Origin: Jiella marina
GTDB lineage: Bacteria > Pseudomonadota > Alphaproteobacteria > Rhizobiales > Rhizobiaceae
DNA: 64,000 nucleotides
Direction: 5' to 3'
Assembly: GCF_024359545.1 (NCBI RefSeq)
Contig: NZ_JAKQZG010000016.1
Location: 1 to 64,000 of the forward strand
Positions 56,717 through 64,000 of the stretch are shown here, piece after piece. The position numbers and the translations under genes were made by a program. The stretch's first letter is position 1; each line of letters opens with the position of its first letter. A model generated the notes under the pieces. The model did no database searches. It saw only the letters and a list, made by a program, of their open reading frames with translations, and had not been told where the DNA came from.

Positions 56717-57145
56717 CTAAGCTGCAAAAACCGCGGCCATGTCGGCGAAGCCCTTGAACTCCAGCGCATTGCCGGAGGGATCACGCAGGAACAGCGTCGC
56801 CTGCTCACCGGGTTCTCCACGAAACCGCACCATCGGTTTCTCGATCCAGTCGACGTCGTCCCGCTGGGACAGTCGTTCTGCAAGGGCGCTGAATTCTTCC
56901 ATGGAAAGGACGACGCCGAAATGCGGAATCGGCACGGCATGACCGTCGACCTGACCGGTGGCATCGGCCGCGCGCTCTGCCGCATCCGCGCGGCGATGGG
57001 CGGAAAGCTGGTGGCCGAACAGGTCGAAATCGACCCAGGTTTCGGACGAACGGCCGATCTTCGCGCCGAGCACGTCGCGATAGAAGGCGCGCGTGGTCTC
57101 GAGATCGGCGACCGGGAAGGCGAGATGGAAGGGCTTGATCGTCAT
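56717..57145 (-). CDS. VOC-family (glyoxalase/dioxygenase fold) protein
   Basis: A 142-residue protein of the vicinal-oxygen-chelate fold. The first module starts IKPFHLAFPVADLETTRAFYRDVLG, and the second has HFGVVLSMEEF and a metal-ligand region FLRDPSGNALEFKGF. H7, H75 and E130 are candidate metal ligands. It may be a lyase or detoxifying enzyme; the substrate is unknown. Its ATG overlaps the antiporter stop (ATGA), so it follows the Kef-like gene in one unit. Confidence 0.85.
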   Translation of the reverse strand: MTIKPFHLAFPVADLETTRAFYRDVLGAKIGRSSETWVDFDLFGHQLSAHRRADAAERAADATGQVDGHAVPIPHFGVVLSMEEFSALAERLSQRDDVDWIEKPMVRFRGEPGEQATLFLRDPSGNALEFKGFADMAAVFAA

Positions 57146-59034
57146 CGTCTGTTGACCTTGTTGGGGGGAGTGCGGCGACCGGCGAAAAGCAGGCCGCGGC
57201 GCCGGCGTTTCGGCGCATTGTCTTCGATCACGGCGCCGGTGTCCTCGCCATCGGGCATCTTTTCGACCGCGTGAAGGCCGGGTTTCGGTTTGACCAGCGG
57301 TTCGGGCGTGACCACACGCGAGGTCACCATGTCGCTGCCGGCGTAAACGCCCTCCGCTTCCTGCAGTTTCAGGCGCGCGGTGTCGCGATGGCGGACGTCC
57401 TCGACGATCCGCTCGGCGAGTTCCTCCTCGACGCCGAGGGCGTTGATCGTCGCGCCGCCGAAGGAAAGCGCCGATTCCACCGTCTCTCGGATTTCGTAGT
57501 CGACGCCTCGCGCCCTCAGGGAGAGGGCGTGGCTGCGGTCATAGGAGCGGACGTACAGTCGCACGTTCGGGAATTCGTGCCGGATGAGATCGACGACGCG
57601 GTCGGTCGTCTCGCGCTTGTTGGTACAGACGGCGACCAGTGAGGCCCGGCGGATCCCGGCGGCTTCGAGCACGTCCTTGCGCACGCCCGAGCCGAAATAG
57701 ATGCGGAAACCGAAGCGCTCGGCCGTACGGATGCGATCGACCGAGGAGTCGAGGATGGTCACGTCGATCCCGCTCGACAGGAGCACCTGCGCGACGATCT
57801 GGCCGAAGCGAGAGAAGCCGACCAGCAGAACCTCCGAGCCGGCGCCTTCGAAATCCTCCTCCAGTTCCTCTTCCCGGGCCGGCTGCACCATGAGACGGCC
57901 GAGATAGGTGGCGAGAGGCGTGAGGACCATCGAAAGCGACACGATCGCGATCAGGATGGACGAGGTCTCGGCGGAGAAGATCTGGTTGGCGGCCGCCGCA
58001 GAGAAAAGCACGAAGCCAAATTCGCCGGCCTGCGCGAGAAGCGTCGCCACCTTGATGGACAGGTCGTGTCCCTCGCCGAAGAGGCGGCACAGGCCGTAGA
58101 GAAGTCCTGCCTTGACGACCATCAGGGCTGGGGCGGTGAACAGGATGATCATCCAGAACTCGCGGATCACCGCGAGATCGATCGACAGGCCGACACCGAT
58201 GAAGAACAGGCCGAGCAGAAGCCCGCGAAATGGCTCGATATTGGCTTCCAGCTCGTGCCGATAGGAGGAATCGGCCAGGAAGACGCCGGCGATGAAGGCG
58301 CCCATCGCCATGGAGAAGCCGGCCGCCGCCATCAGCATGGCCGAGCCGAGAACGACGAAGAGGGCTGCCCCGAGCATGACCTCTCGCGCGCCTGCGGAAG
58401 CCATCAGCCGGAACAACGGATTGAGCAGGAACCGGCCGGCCAGGATGAGCGCCGCGACCGCCGCGACCGAGAGGGCGATCTGGCCGGGCTCGATCTCCGC
58501 CTCGCCGCCGAAAGGGCCGAGAAAGGGAATGATCGCCAGGAGCGGAACCACCGCGAGATCCTGAAACAGCAGCACCGAGAAGGCCGCCTGGCCATGATGG
58601 GTGTTGGTCTCCCCCGCTTCGTCGAGGAGCTGCATGCCGAAGGCGGTGGAGGAGAGCGCCAGGCCGAAACCGACGACAAGGGCGGTCGAGATGTCGAGGC
58701 CGACCGGGTAGGCCGCGACCGCCGCCAGCACGAGGCCGCTGACCATGACCTGGGCGAGGCCGATGCCGAAGATCTGGCGCCGCATCGCCCACAACCGGTC
58801 GAGCTTCAGTTCGAGCCCGATGATGAACAGGAGGAAGACGACGCCGAGCTCGCCGATCGCCAGAAGTTCCTCTCCCTCGCCGATCAGGCGGAAGACCGGC
58901 CCCATCGCGATGCCGGCGGCGAGATAGCCGAGCACGGTGCCCAGCCCCATCCGCTTGAACAGCGTGCCGGCGATGATCCCGCCGCCCAGGAGGAGGACAA
59001 CCTCCAGGAAAATGGCTTCAGACCCGTGTTCCAA
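57142..59034 (-). CDS. KefB/C-type monovalent cation:proton antiporter
   Basis: A 630-residue CPA2 antiporter. About 12 helices fill residues 1-385. An RCK/KTN domain (about 400-520) has GFSRFGQIVAQVL, VTILDSSVDRI and YFGSGVRKDVLEAAG, closely like KefC of E. coli. A C-terminal tail is basic and disordered. Kef systems release K+ and acidify the cytoplasm when glutathione adducts of electrophiles bind. Ligand-binding residues were not checked here. The glyoxalase-fold gene overlaps its end. The first helix runs VVLLLGGGIIAGTLFKRMGL. Confidence 0.87.
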   Translation of the reverse strand: MEHGSEAIFLEVVLLLGGGIIAGTLFKRMGLGTVLGYLAAGIAMGPVFRLIGEGEELLAIGELGVVFLLFIIGLELKLDRLWAMRRQIFGIGLAQVMVSGLVLAAVAAYPVGLDISTALVVGFGLALSSTAFGMQLLDEAGETNTHHGQAAFSVLLFQDLAVVPLLAIIPFLGPFGGEAEIEPGQIALSVAAVAALILAGRFLLNPLFRLMASAGAREVMLGAALFVVLGSAMLMAAAGFSMAMGAFIAGVFLADSSYRHELEANIEPFRGLLLGLFFIGVGLSIDLAVIREFWMIILFTAPALMVVKAGLLYGLCRLFGEGHDLSIKVATLLAQAGEFGFVLFSAAAANQIFSAETSSILIAIVSLSMVLTPLATYLGRLMVQPAREEELEEDFEGAGSEVLLVGFSRFGQIVAQVLLSSGIDVTILDSSVDRIRTAERFGFRIYFGSGVRKDVLEAAGIRRASLVAVCTNKRETTDRVVDLIRHEFPNVRLYVRSYDRSHALSLRARGVDYEIRETVESALSFGGATINALGVEEELAERIVEDVRHRDTARLKLQEAEGVYAGSDMVTSRVVTPEPLVKPKPGLHAVEKMPDGEDTGAVIEDNAPKRRRRGLLFAGRRTPPNKVNRR

Positions 59035-59164
59035 TGGCGCTCGCTCATCCCTATCTGGTTCTCATCGCGGCTTGTCGCCGCTTCTTGATCATAGCGCAAA
59101 CCCTGCCTTGCGGAGGATGCGCTGCACAATAGATATTTTCCGGGAAAGTGCAGGTGGGGAAACG

Positions 59165-60502
59165 ATGGACGAAAACACCAGGCGCCTGACCGAGACCGCC
59201 GAGCGGCTGATCGACGCGGCGCGCCGCGCCGGCGCCGACAAGGCGGACGCGGCCGTTGTGCGGTCCTTCGGGCGCTCGGTCTCGGTGCGGCTCGGCAAGG
59301 TCGAGGATACCGAAAGCGCCGAGAGCGAAGACCTTGCCCTGCGCGTCTTCGTCGGCCAGCGCGTTTCGACCGTTTCCGCCGACATCAACGCCGATGTGGA
59401 CCGTCTGGCCGAGCGCGCGGTCGCCATGGCTAGGGTCTCGCCGGAGGACCGTTTCGCGGCTCTCGCGCCGAGGGACCGCCTTGCGAAGGACGATCTCGAC
59501 CTCGATCTCTACGATGCGACCGAGCTTGCGAGCGAGACCATGGTCGAGCAGGCCCTGGCGCTGGAAGATGCTGCGCGCGCCGTCAAGGGCGTCACCAATT
59601 CCAATGGCGCCTCGGTCTCCGCCGGCTCCAGCGGTCTCGTTCTCGTGACCTCGGAAGGCTTCGTCGGCGAGCGGATGCGCTCCGGCTTTTCGCGATCGGT
59701 CAGCGTGATCTCCGGCGAGGGGACGCGGATGGAGCGCGACTATGATTTCGATTCGCGCATCCACTACGCCGATCTCGACCCGGTGGAAGCGATCGGACGG
59801 CGGGCGGGCGAGCGCGTGGTGCGGCGGCTCGATCCCGGAAAGCTGCTGACCGCGACTTATCCGATCGTGTTCGATCCGCGCGTCGCGCGCGGGCTCCTCG
59901 CCAATCTCGTCAGCGCAATCAACGGTGCCGCGATCGCCCGCGGCACGAGCTTCCTGAAGGACCGGATGGGGGAGGCCGTGCTGCCGGAATCCATGACCGT
60001 GACCGACGAGCCGTTGCTGGCCCGTCGCGCGGGCTCGCGGCCGTTCGACGGCGAGGGTGTGCGCGGCGAGACCCTCAGGCTCGTCGAAAATGGCATCCTC
60101 AGGCATTGGCTGCTCGATACGGCCACCGCCAACGAACTCGGTCTTCAGACCAATGGCCGCGCGGCGCGCTCCTCCGGCGGCGTGTCGCCCTCGGCGAGCA
60201 ACGTCACGCTTTCGCCTGGCGGGGTCTCGCCCGAAGAACTGATCGCCGAGACCGGGCACGGCATCTATGTGCACGAGATGATCGGCCAGGGCGCCAATCT
60301 CGTCACCGGCGACTACAGCCGCGGCGCGACCGGCTATCTGATCGAAAATGGCGAACTGACGCGCCCGGTGTCGGAAATCACCATCGCCGGCAATCTCAGG
60401 GAGATGCTCCTGTCGCTGACGGCCGCCAACGATCTCGACACGCGGTTCTCGATCGTCGCTCCGACCTTGCGCGTCGCCGGGATGACGGTCGCGGGGCAAT
60501 AA
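59165..60502 (+). CDS. pmbA: TldD/PmbA-family metalloprotease component PmbA
   Basis: A 445-residue protein. It carries the PmbA/TldE features: a VRSFGRSVSVRLGKVEDTESAE start region, NSNGASVSAGSSGLVLV, and the C-terminal IYVHEMIGQGANLVTGDYSRGATGYLIENG. TldD carries the zinc HExxxH; here the equivalent region reads HEMIG with no second histidine, as in TldE/PmbA. It works with TldD to process small peptides. ATG 59165 gives the usual length. tldD is not in the window. Confidence 0.88.
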   Translation: MDENTRRLTETAERLIDAARRAGADKADAAVVRSFGRSVSVRLGKVEDTESAESEDLALRVFVGQRVSTVSADINADVDRLAERAVAMARVSPEDRFAALAPRDRLAKDDLDLDLYDATELASETMVEQALALEDAARAVKGVTNSNGASVSAGSSGLVLVTSEGFVGERMRSGFSRSVSVISGEGTRMERDYDFDSRIHYADLDPVEAIGRRAGERVVRRLDPGKLLTATYPIVFDPRVARGLLANLVSAINGAAIARGTSFLKDRMGEAVLPESMTVTDEPLLARRAGSRPFDGEGVRGETLRLVENGILRHWLLDTATANELGLQTNGRAARSSGGVSPSASNVTLSPGGVSPEELIAETGHGIYVHEMIGQGANLVTGDYSRGATGYLIENGELTRPVSEITIAGNLREMLLSLTAANDLDTRFSIVAPTLRVAGMTVAGQ

Positions 60503-60503
60503 C

Positions 60504-61310
60504 GTGCCGGAACATGCTCCATCCCGCCTTGCCGACGACCTGACGCTCCTCTCCGAAGCCGCCCGCGAGGCGGGTTCGATCGCCATGCGGTATTTCCGCC
60601 GTGATCCGAAGGTCTGGTACAAGGAAGGCAATTCCCCCGTCAGCGAGGCCGACTACGCGGCGGACGATTATCTGAAGCGCGTCCTCACCGCCGCCCGGCC
60701 GGGCTATCGCTGGATCTCGGAAGAAACTCCGCCGGACGGCAGTGAGAGCGAGTCGGACGGGCGCTGCTTCGTTGTCGATCCGATCGATGGCACGCGCGCC
60801 TATCTGCGCGGCGAGGATGTCTGGTGCGTCTCGATCGCCGTGGTGGAGGCCGGACGGCCGATCGTCGGCGCGATTCACGTGCCGGTGCGCGAAGAGACCT
60901 TCGAAGTCACGGTGGACGGGCCGCCGCTGTTGAACGGCATGGCTTGCACGGTCAGTGCCGTCGCAGCCGGGCAGCCGATGCGGCTTTCGGTTCCCGACGG
61001 CATGCGGCGGAGAATGTCCAGGGCGCAACGCGAAGGGATCGTGTCGGTGGAGTCGATCCCGTCGCTCGCCTACCGGCTTTCGCTCGTGGCCTCCGGTCGG
61101 CTCGACGGCACGCTGGTGCGTCCGCGCGCCAATGACTGGGATCTGGCCGCCGCCGATCTCTTGCTGCAGCGGGCGGGCGGACTCATCTGCGACGATCAGG
61201 GCCATCTTCCCCATTATGGCCGGGAGGGCGGGTCGCATGGCCTGCTGGTGGCCGGAGCCCTTGGCTCCGAGCGCCGGCTGCGCGATATGGCGAGGGAAAT
61301 CGCCGGTTGA
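60504..61310 (+). CDS. inositol-monophosphatase-family protein (CysQ-like)
   Basis: A 268-residue phosphatase. Motifs of the family are DFxAD-like in SEADYAADDYL, the metal-binding WISEETPPDG and DPIDGTRAYL, and the C-terminal WDLAAADLLLQRAGG. CysQ removes the 3'-phosphate of PAP; inositol or fructose phosphatase activity is also possible. GTG 60504 starts two bases after the pmbA stop. It heads the DUF4170-DUF374-waaA-lpxK run. Confidence 0.87.
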   Translation: MPEHAPSRLADDLTLLSEAAREAGSIAMRYFRRDPKVWYKEGNSPVSEADYAADDYLKRVLTAARPGYRWISEETPPDGSESESDGRCFVVDPIDGTRAYLRGEDVWCVSIAVVEAGRPIVGAIHVPVREETFEVTVDGPPLLNGMACTVSAVAAGQPMRLSVPDGMRRRMSRAQREGIVSVESIPSLAYRLSLVASGRLDGTLVRPRANDWDLAAADLLLQRAGGLICDDQGHLPHYGREGGSHGLLVAGALGSERRLRDMAREIAG

Positions 61311-61353
61311 GTGGGCCGCCCGGGCGTGGCGAAGCAAACGGAAAGGAGACTTC

Positions 61354-61584
61354 ATGCAGGAAGAAAAACCCAAGCAGCTCTTGCACCTGGTTTTCGGCGG
61401 CGAGCTGAACGACCTCTCCAGCATCGAGTTCAAGGACCTGGAAAGCCTTGATATTGTCGGAATTTTCCCGGACTACGCCTCGGCACATGCCGCCTGGCGC
61501 GGCAAGGCGCAGCAGACCGTCGACAACGCGGCCATGCGCTACTTCATCGTGCACATGCACAGGCTGCTCGATCCGCAAAGCTGA
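61354..61584 (+). CDS. DUF4170 protein
   Basis: A 76-residue soluble protein. The pattern LHLVFGGELNDL, YASAHAAWRGKAQQTVDNA and YFIVHMHRLLDP is that of DUF4170, found in Hyphomicrobiales in this same cysQ-waaA neighbourhood. A GGAAAGGAG site precedes the ATG 61354. Function unknown. A link to the lipid A/LPS genes around it is inferred from order only. Confidence 0.83.
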   Translation: MQEEKPKQLLHLVFGGELNDLSSIEFKDLESLDIVGIFPDYASAHAAWRGKAQQTVDNAAMRYFIVHMHRLLDPQS

Positions 61585-61608
61585 TGGGCAGGAATCGCAG
61601 GGGGCGAC

Positions 61609-62436
61609 GTGTCGCGTACCATGTCGGATGAGACATTTTCCGGTGAAACGGTAGGACCCGTCGCAACGGTCGCACGAGACAAGACGGAGCGAAAGCGCCC
61701 GCCACGCCGGCGCAGCGTCATGCGCGAAATCGCCCGTTCGCCCGCCTTCGTCCAGATCGTGGGGGGAGCGGTCTATCGCTTGCTGCGTTTCGTTCGTGCC
61801 ACCCAGCGACCGGTTCCGGGCTCCTCGGAAAGCGCCCGCATTCTGCGGGAGCAGCATCCGGCGATCGTCGGGCTCTGGCACGGCCAGCACCTCTTGGCCC
61901 CGTTCTTCCGACCGACCGACCTTCCCTATGCCGCGCTTCTGTCGCGTTCGACAGACGCCGCGATCAATGCGGCGGTGGTGGAGCGGTTCGGCATCGCCAC
62001 GGTGCGCGGCTCCGGCGGTCGGTCGACGACGAAGGGCAAGCGCGCCCGCAAGAAGGGCGGTGCCCGGGCCCTCGTCGCCATGCGGCGCCTCCTGGCGAAC
62101 CATACCGGCATCTGCATGATTGCCGATGTGCCCAAGGGAACCCCGCGCGAATCGGGGCAGGGCATCGTGACGCTCGCCAAGATTTCCGGCCGGCCGATCA
62201 TCCCCTCCGCGGCGGTGACCAGCCGGCACCACATCGTCGAAAGTGCCTGGGACAGAACCCGGATTCCGCTTCCCTTCGGGCGGATCGCCGTGGTGATGGG
62301 CGAGGCGATCCACGTGCCGCCGGATGCCGACGACGCGCTTCTGGAGGAAAAGCGCCGCGAGGTGACGCAGGCGATCGAAACGGCAAACCGCGAGGCCGAG
62401 CGCCTCGTCGCGGCCCAAGCCGGGCGATCGCGGTGA
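61609..62436 (+). CDS. lysophospholipid acyltransferase-family protein (DUF374)
   Basis: A 275-residue protein. A basic N-terminal stretch (1-40) precedes the acyltransferase domain, which has IVGLWHGQHLLAPFF with the H-x4 region, TVRGSGGRSTTKGKRARKKGG and GICMIADVPKGTPRESGQGI typical of DUF374. Such proteins are thought to add an acyl chain to lipid A or a lysolipid. The GTG start at 61609 follows an AGGGGG site. The stop overlaps the waaA start (GTGA). Confidence 0.85.
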   Translation: MSRTMSDETFSGETVGPVATVARDKTERKRPPRRRSVMREIARSPAFVQIVGGAVYRLLRFVRATQRPVPGSSESARILREQHPAIVGLWHGQHLLAPFFRPTDLPYAALLSRSTDAAINAAVVERFGIATVRGSGGRSTTKGKRARKKGGARALVAMRRLLANHTGICMIADVPKGTPRESGQGIVTLAKISGRPIIPSAAVTSRHHIVESAWDRTRIPLPFGRIAVVMGEAIHVPPDADDALLEEKRREVTQAIETANREAERLVAAQAGRSR

Positions 62437-63764
62437 GCGACGCCATGACCCGAGCCGCCTTTGCCGCTTATCGTCTGGCCGGCGTCGTCGCCTATCCGCT
62501 GATCGGCCCCTATGTCGGCTGGCGGGCGTCGCGCGGCAAGGAGGAGCGGCGGCGGCTGAAGGAGCGCTGCGGCCATGCCGGGCGCGAGCGGCCGGTTTCC
62601 GGTCCCGTGGTCTGGTTGCACGCGGCCAGCGTCGGGGAGACCGTGGCCGTGATGCCGCTCGTCCAGGCCATCGCCGCAGACGGCCTGTCGATCGTCATGA
62701 CCACCGGCACCACCACCTCAGCTCGTCTGGTCGAGGAGCGCCTGGCGGATTCGGTGATCCATCAATATGTGCCCCTCGACGTCCAGCCGGCGGTGACCCG
62801 CTTCCTCGACCATTGGCGGCCGGATCTGGCGATCGTTGCGGAAAGCGAGATCTGGCCGCTCACCATCCAGGAACTGCGACAGCGTCACATTCCGCAACTT
62901 CTCGTCAATGCTCGCCTGTCCGACCGGTCCTTCAGCCGGTGGAAGGGGACGCCCCGCTTCGCCGAGGCGCTGTTCGAGAATTTCTCCCATGTGGTGGCGC
63001 AATCGGATGTCGACGGGGAGCGCTTTCGCATCCTGGGCGCCGCCTCGGTGTCCGTTGCTGGGAACCTGAAGGCCGACGCGGCCCCGCTTCCCTTCGATTC
63101 CGAGCAGCTCGCGAGGCTGAACGCTTCGCTCGGTGACCGGCCCCGCTGGGCGGCGATCTCGACCCATCCCGGTGAGGAGGAGATCGTCGCTGCGGCGCAT
63201 CTCGCTCTCAAGACGCGCCATCCGGGCCTTTGCACCATCATTGTGCCGCGCCATGTCGAACGCGCGGCAGCTATCGCAAAAATTCTCGGCGACAAGGGCC
63301 TCAAAGTCGCGCGGCGCAGCCGCGGCGAGTGGCCGGAGCCGGGAATCGACATCTATCTCGGCGACACGATGGGCGAACTGGGCCTCGTCATGAGAACCAC
63401 GGAGATCGCCTTCATCGGCAAGTCGATCACCGGCCAGGGCGGCCAGAACCCGCTCGAAGCCGCGATGCTCGGGACCGGCATCCTGTCCGGCCGCTATGTC
63501 CAGAATTTCCGCGACAGCTTTCAGCGTCTCCTGAGAAATGGCGGTGCCCAGATCGTGCGAGACGCCGACAGCCTGTCGGCGGCGGTGGACGATCTCCTCA
63601 GCGAGCCCGAACGGCGCCGGGCCATGGCGAGTGCCGCGGCCCGCACCGTGAGCGAGATGCGCGGCGCCCTCGATCGAACGCTGGGCGCGCTCGATCCCTA
63701 TCTTCATCCCTTGCGGCTCTCGGTGAGCCTGGAGCAGCGCGAGCGCGCGGGGGCTCTGCGGTGA
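62433..63764 (+). CDS. waaA: 3-deoxy-D-manno-octulosonic acid transferase WaaA (KdtA)
   Basis: A 443-residue membrane-associated glycosyltransferase. The N-terminal segment starts with RAAFAAYRLAGVVAYPLIG. A GT-B core has VVWLHAASVGETVAVMPL, FIGKSITGQGGQNPLEAAMLG and the catalytic E-S-E-I-W-P in VAESEIWPL. It attaches Kdo from CMP-Kdo to lipid IVA. The GTG start at 62433 overlaps the DUF374 gene stop and its own stop overlaps lpxK. Confidence 0.94.
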   Translation: MSDAMTRAAFAAYRLAGVVAYPLIGPYVGWRASRGKEERRRLKERCGHAGRERPVSGPVVWLHAASVGETVAVMPLVQAIAADGLSIVMTTGTTTSARLVEERLADSVIHQYVPLDVQPAVTRFLDHWRPDLAIVAESEIWPLTIQELRQRHIPQLLVNARLSDRSFSRWKGTPRFAEALFENFSHVVAQSDVDGERFRILGAASVSVAGNLKADAAPLPFDSEQLARLNASLGDRPRWAAISTHPGEEEIVAAAHLALKTRHPGLCTIIVPRHVERAAAIAKILGDKGLKVARRSRGEWPEPGIDIYLGDTMGELGLVMRTTEIAFIGKSITGQGGQNPLEAAMLGTGILSGRYVQNFRDSFQRLLRNGGAQIVRDADSLSAAVDDLLSEPERRRAMASAAARTVSEMRGALDRTLGALDPYLHPLRLSVSLEQRERAGALR

Positions 63765-64000
63765 AGGCCGCGCGCGCGCCGGCCTTCTGGTGGCAGCCAC
63801 CCTCTCTCGTTTCCCGCCTGCTCACGCCGGCATCCTTCACCTATGGCCGCGTCGCGCGGCGCAATCTGGTGCATGGGCCGCGGTCGCCCGCCGATTGCCC
63901 GGTTCTTTGCGTTGGCAATTTCACCGTCGGCGGGGGCGGCAAGACGCCGACGGCGATCGCGCTCGGCCATGCCGCGCTGTCTCTGGGGCGCCGGCCGGGC
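63761..64000 (+). CDS. lpxK: tetraacyldisaccharide 4'-kinase LpxK (3' truncated by window)
   Basis: The first 80 residues, open to the window edge. The start GTG 63761 overlaps the waaA stop. FWWQPPSLVSRLLTP is the family's N-terminal amphipathic helix and VGNFTVGGGGKTP is its Walker A. It phosphorylates the 4' position of the lipid A disaccharide at the inner membrane. Completion lies beyond 64000. Confidence 0.9.
   Translation, partial: MKAARAPAFWWQPPSLVSRLLTPASFTYGRVARRNLVHGPRSPADCPVLCVGNFTVGGGGKTPTAIALGHAALSLGRRPG

Overview
The window is a single high-GC chromosomal segment from an alphaproteobacterium of the order Hyphomicrobiales (Rhizobiales). Three things point there: a Sinorhizobium-type chemotaxis operon (two cheY genes, cheD, and terminal small genes of the cheS and cheT kind); order-restricted families such as DUF6101, DUF4170 and a DUF2232 membrane protein between rpsR and rplI; and the ruvA-ruvB-ybgC-tolQRAB-pal-ybgF-tilS-ftsH-glmM neighbourhood. 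The family cannot be fixed from the sequence alone. The window holds about 55 protein genes. I see no tRNA, rRNA, CRISPR array, insertion sequence or prophage.

Layout. 1-7365: the 3' end of a chemoreceptor gene ending in a CheR/CheB docking pentapeptide, then cheS-like, cheY1, cheA, cheW, cheR, cheB, cheY2, cheD and cheT-like, mostly overlapping. 7540-11543 (minus): cfa, then the ribosomal cluster rpsF-rpsR-DUF2232-rplI. 12050-14927: a KaiC-like ATPase, an HWE histidine kinase and a single-domain response regulator. 15217-21481: a secreted Sel1 protein, DUF6101, an FAD-linked oxidoreductase, tsaC/sua5, a secreted GH25 lysozyme-like protein and a small secreted protein. 21646-25900 (minus): glyS, a palindromic intergenic repeat, a DUF559 protein, a P-loop kinase and a YpfJ-type metallopeptidase. 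26117-31970: a two-gene ABC exporter, then an ABC importer (binding protein and two permeases) with no ATPase gene. 32204-34729: a glycosyltransferase, a polysaccharide deacetylase-like protein and a small secreted protein.

34868-37884: ruvA and ruvB are separated by a T4 Rnl1-type RNA ligase gene of visibly lower GC, preceded by a short structured stretch ending in a strong terminator. The TTG start of ruvB lies inside the ligase gene. I consider this the most unusual locus in the window. 37938-43468: a DUF2254 membrane protein, a secreted single-CXXCH protein and a large secreted phytase/esterase-like propeller protein. 43613-50294: ybgC and the Tol-Pal envelope genes, with strong RNA hairpins at three junctions. 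50308-56574: tilS, ftsH, glmM and an outer-membrane beta-barrel protein. 56717-59034 (minus): a glyoxalase-fold protein overlapping a KefB/C-type antiporter. 59165-64000: pmbA, cysQ-like, DUF4170, a DUF374 acyltransferase, waaA and the start of lpxK, the last three serving lipid A and inner-core LPS synthesis.

Limits: all calls come from reading the sequence and remembered family motifs. Start codons were chosen by ribosome-binding sites and family length. Secondary structures were paired by hand, without energy calculations.
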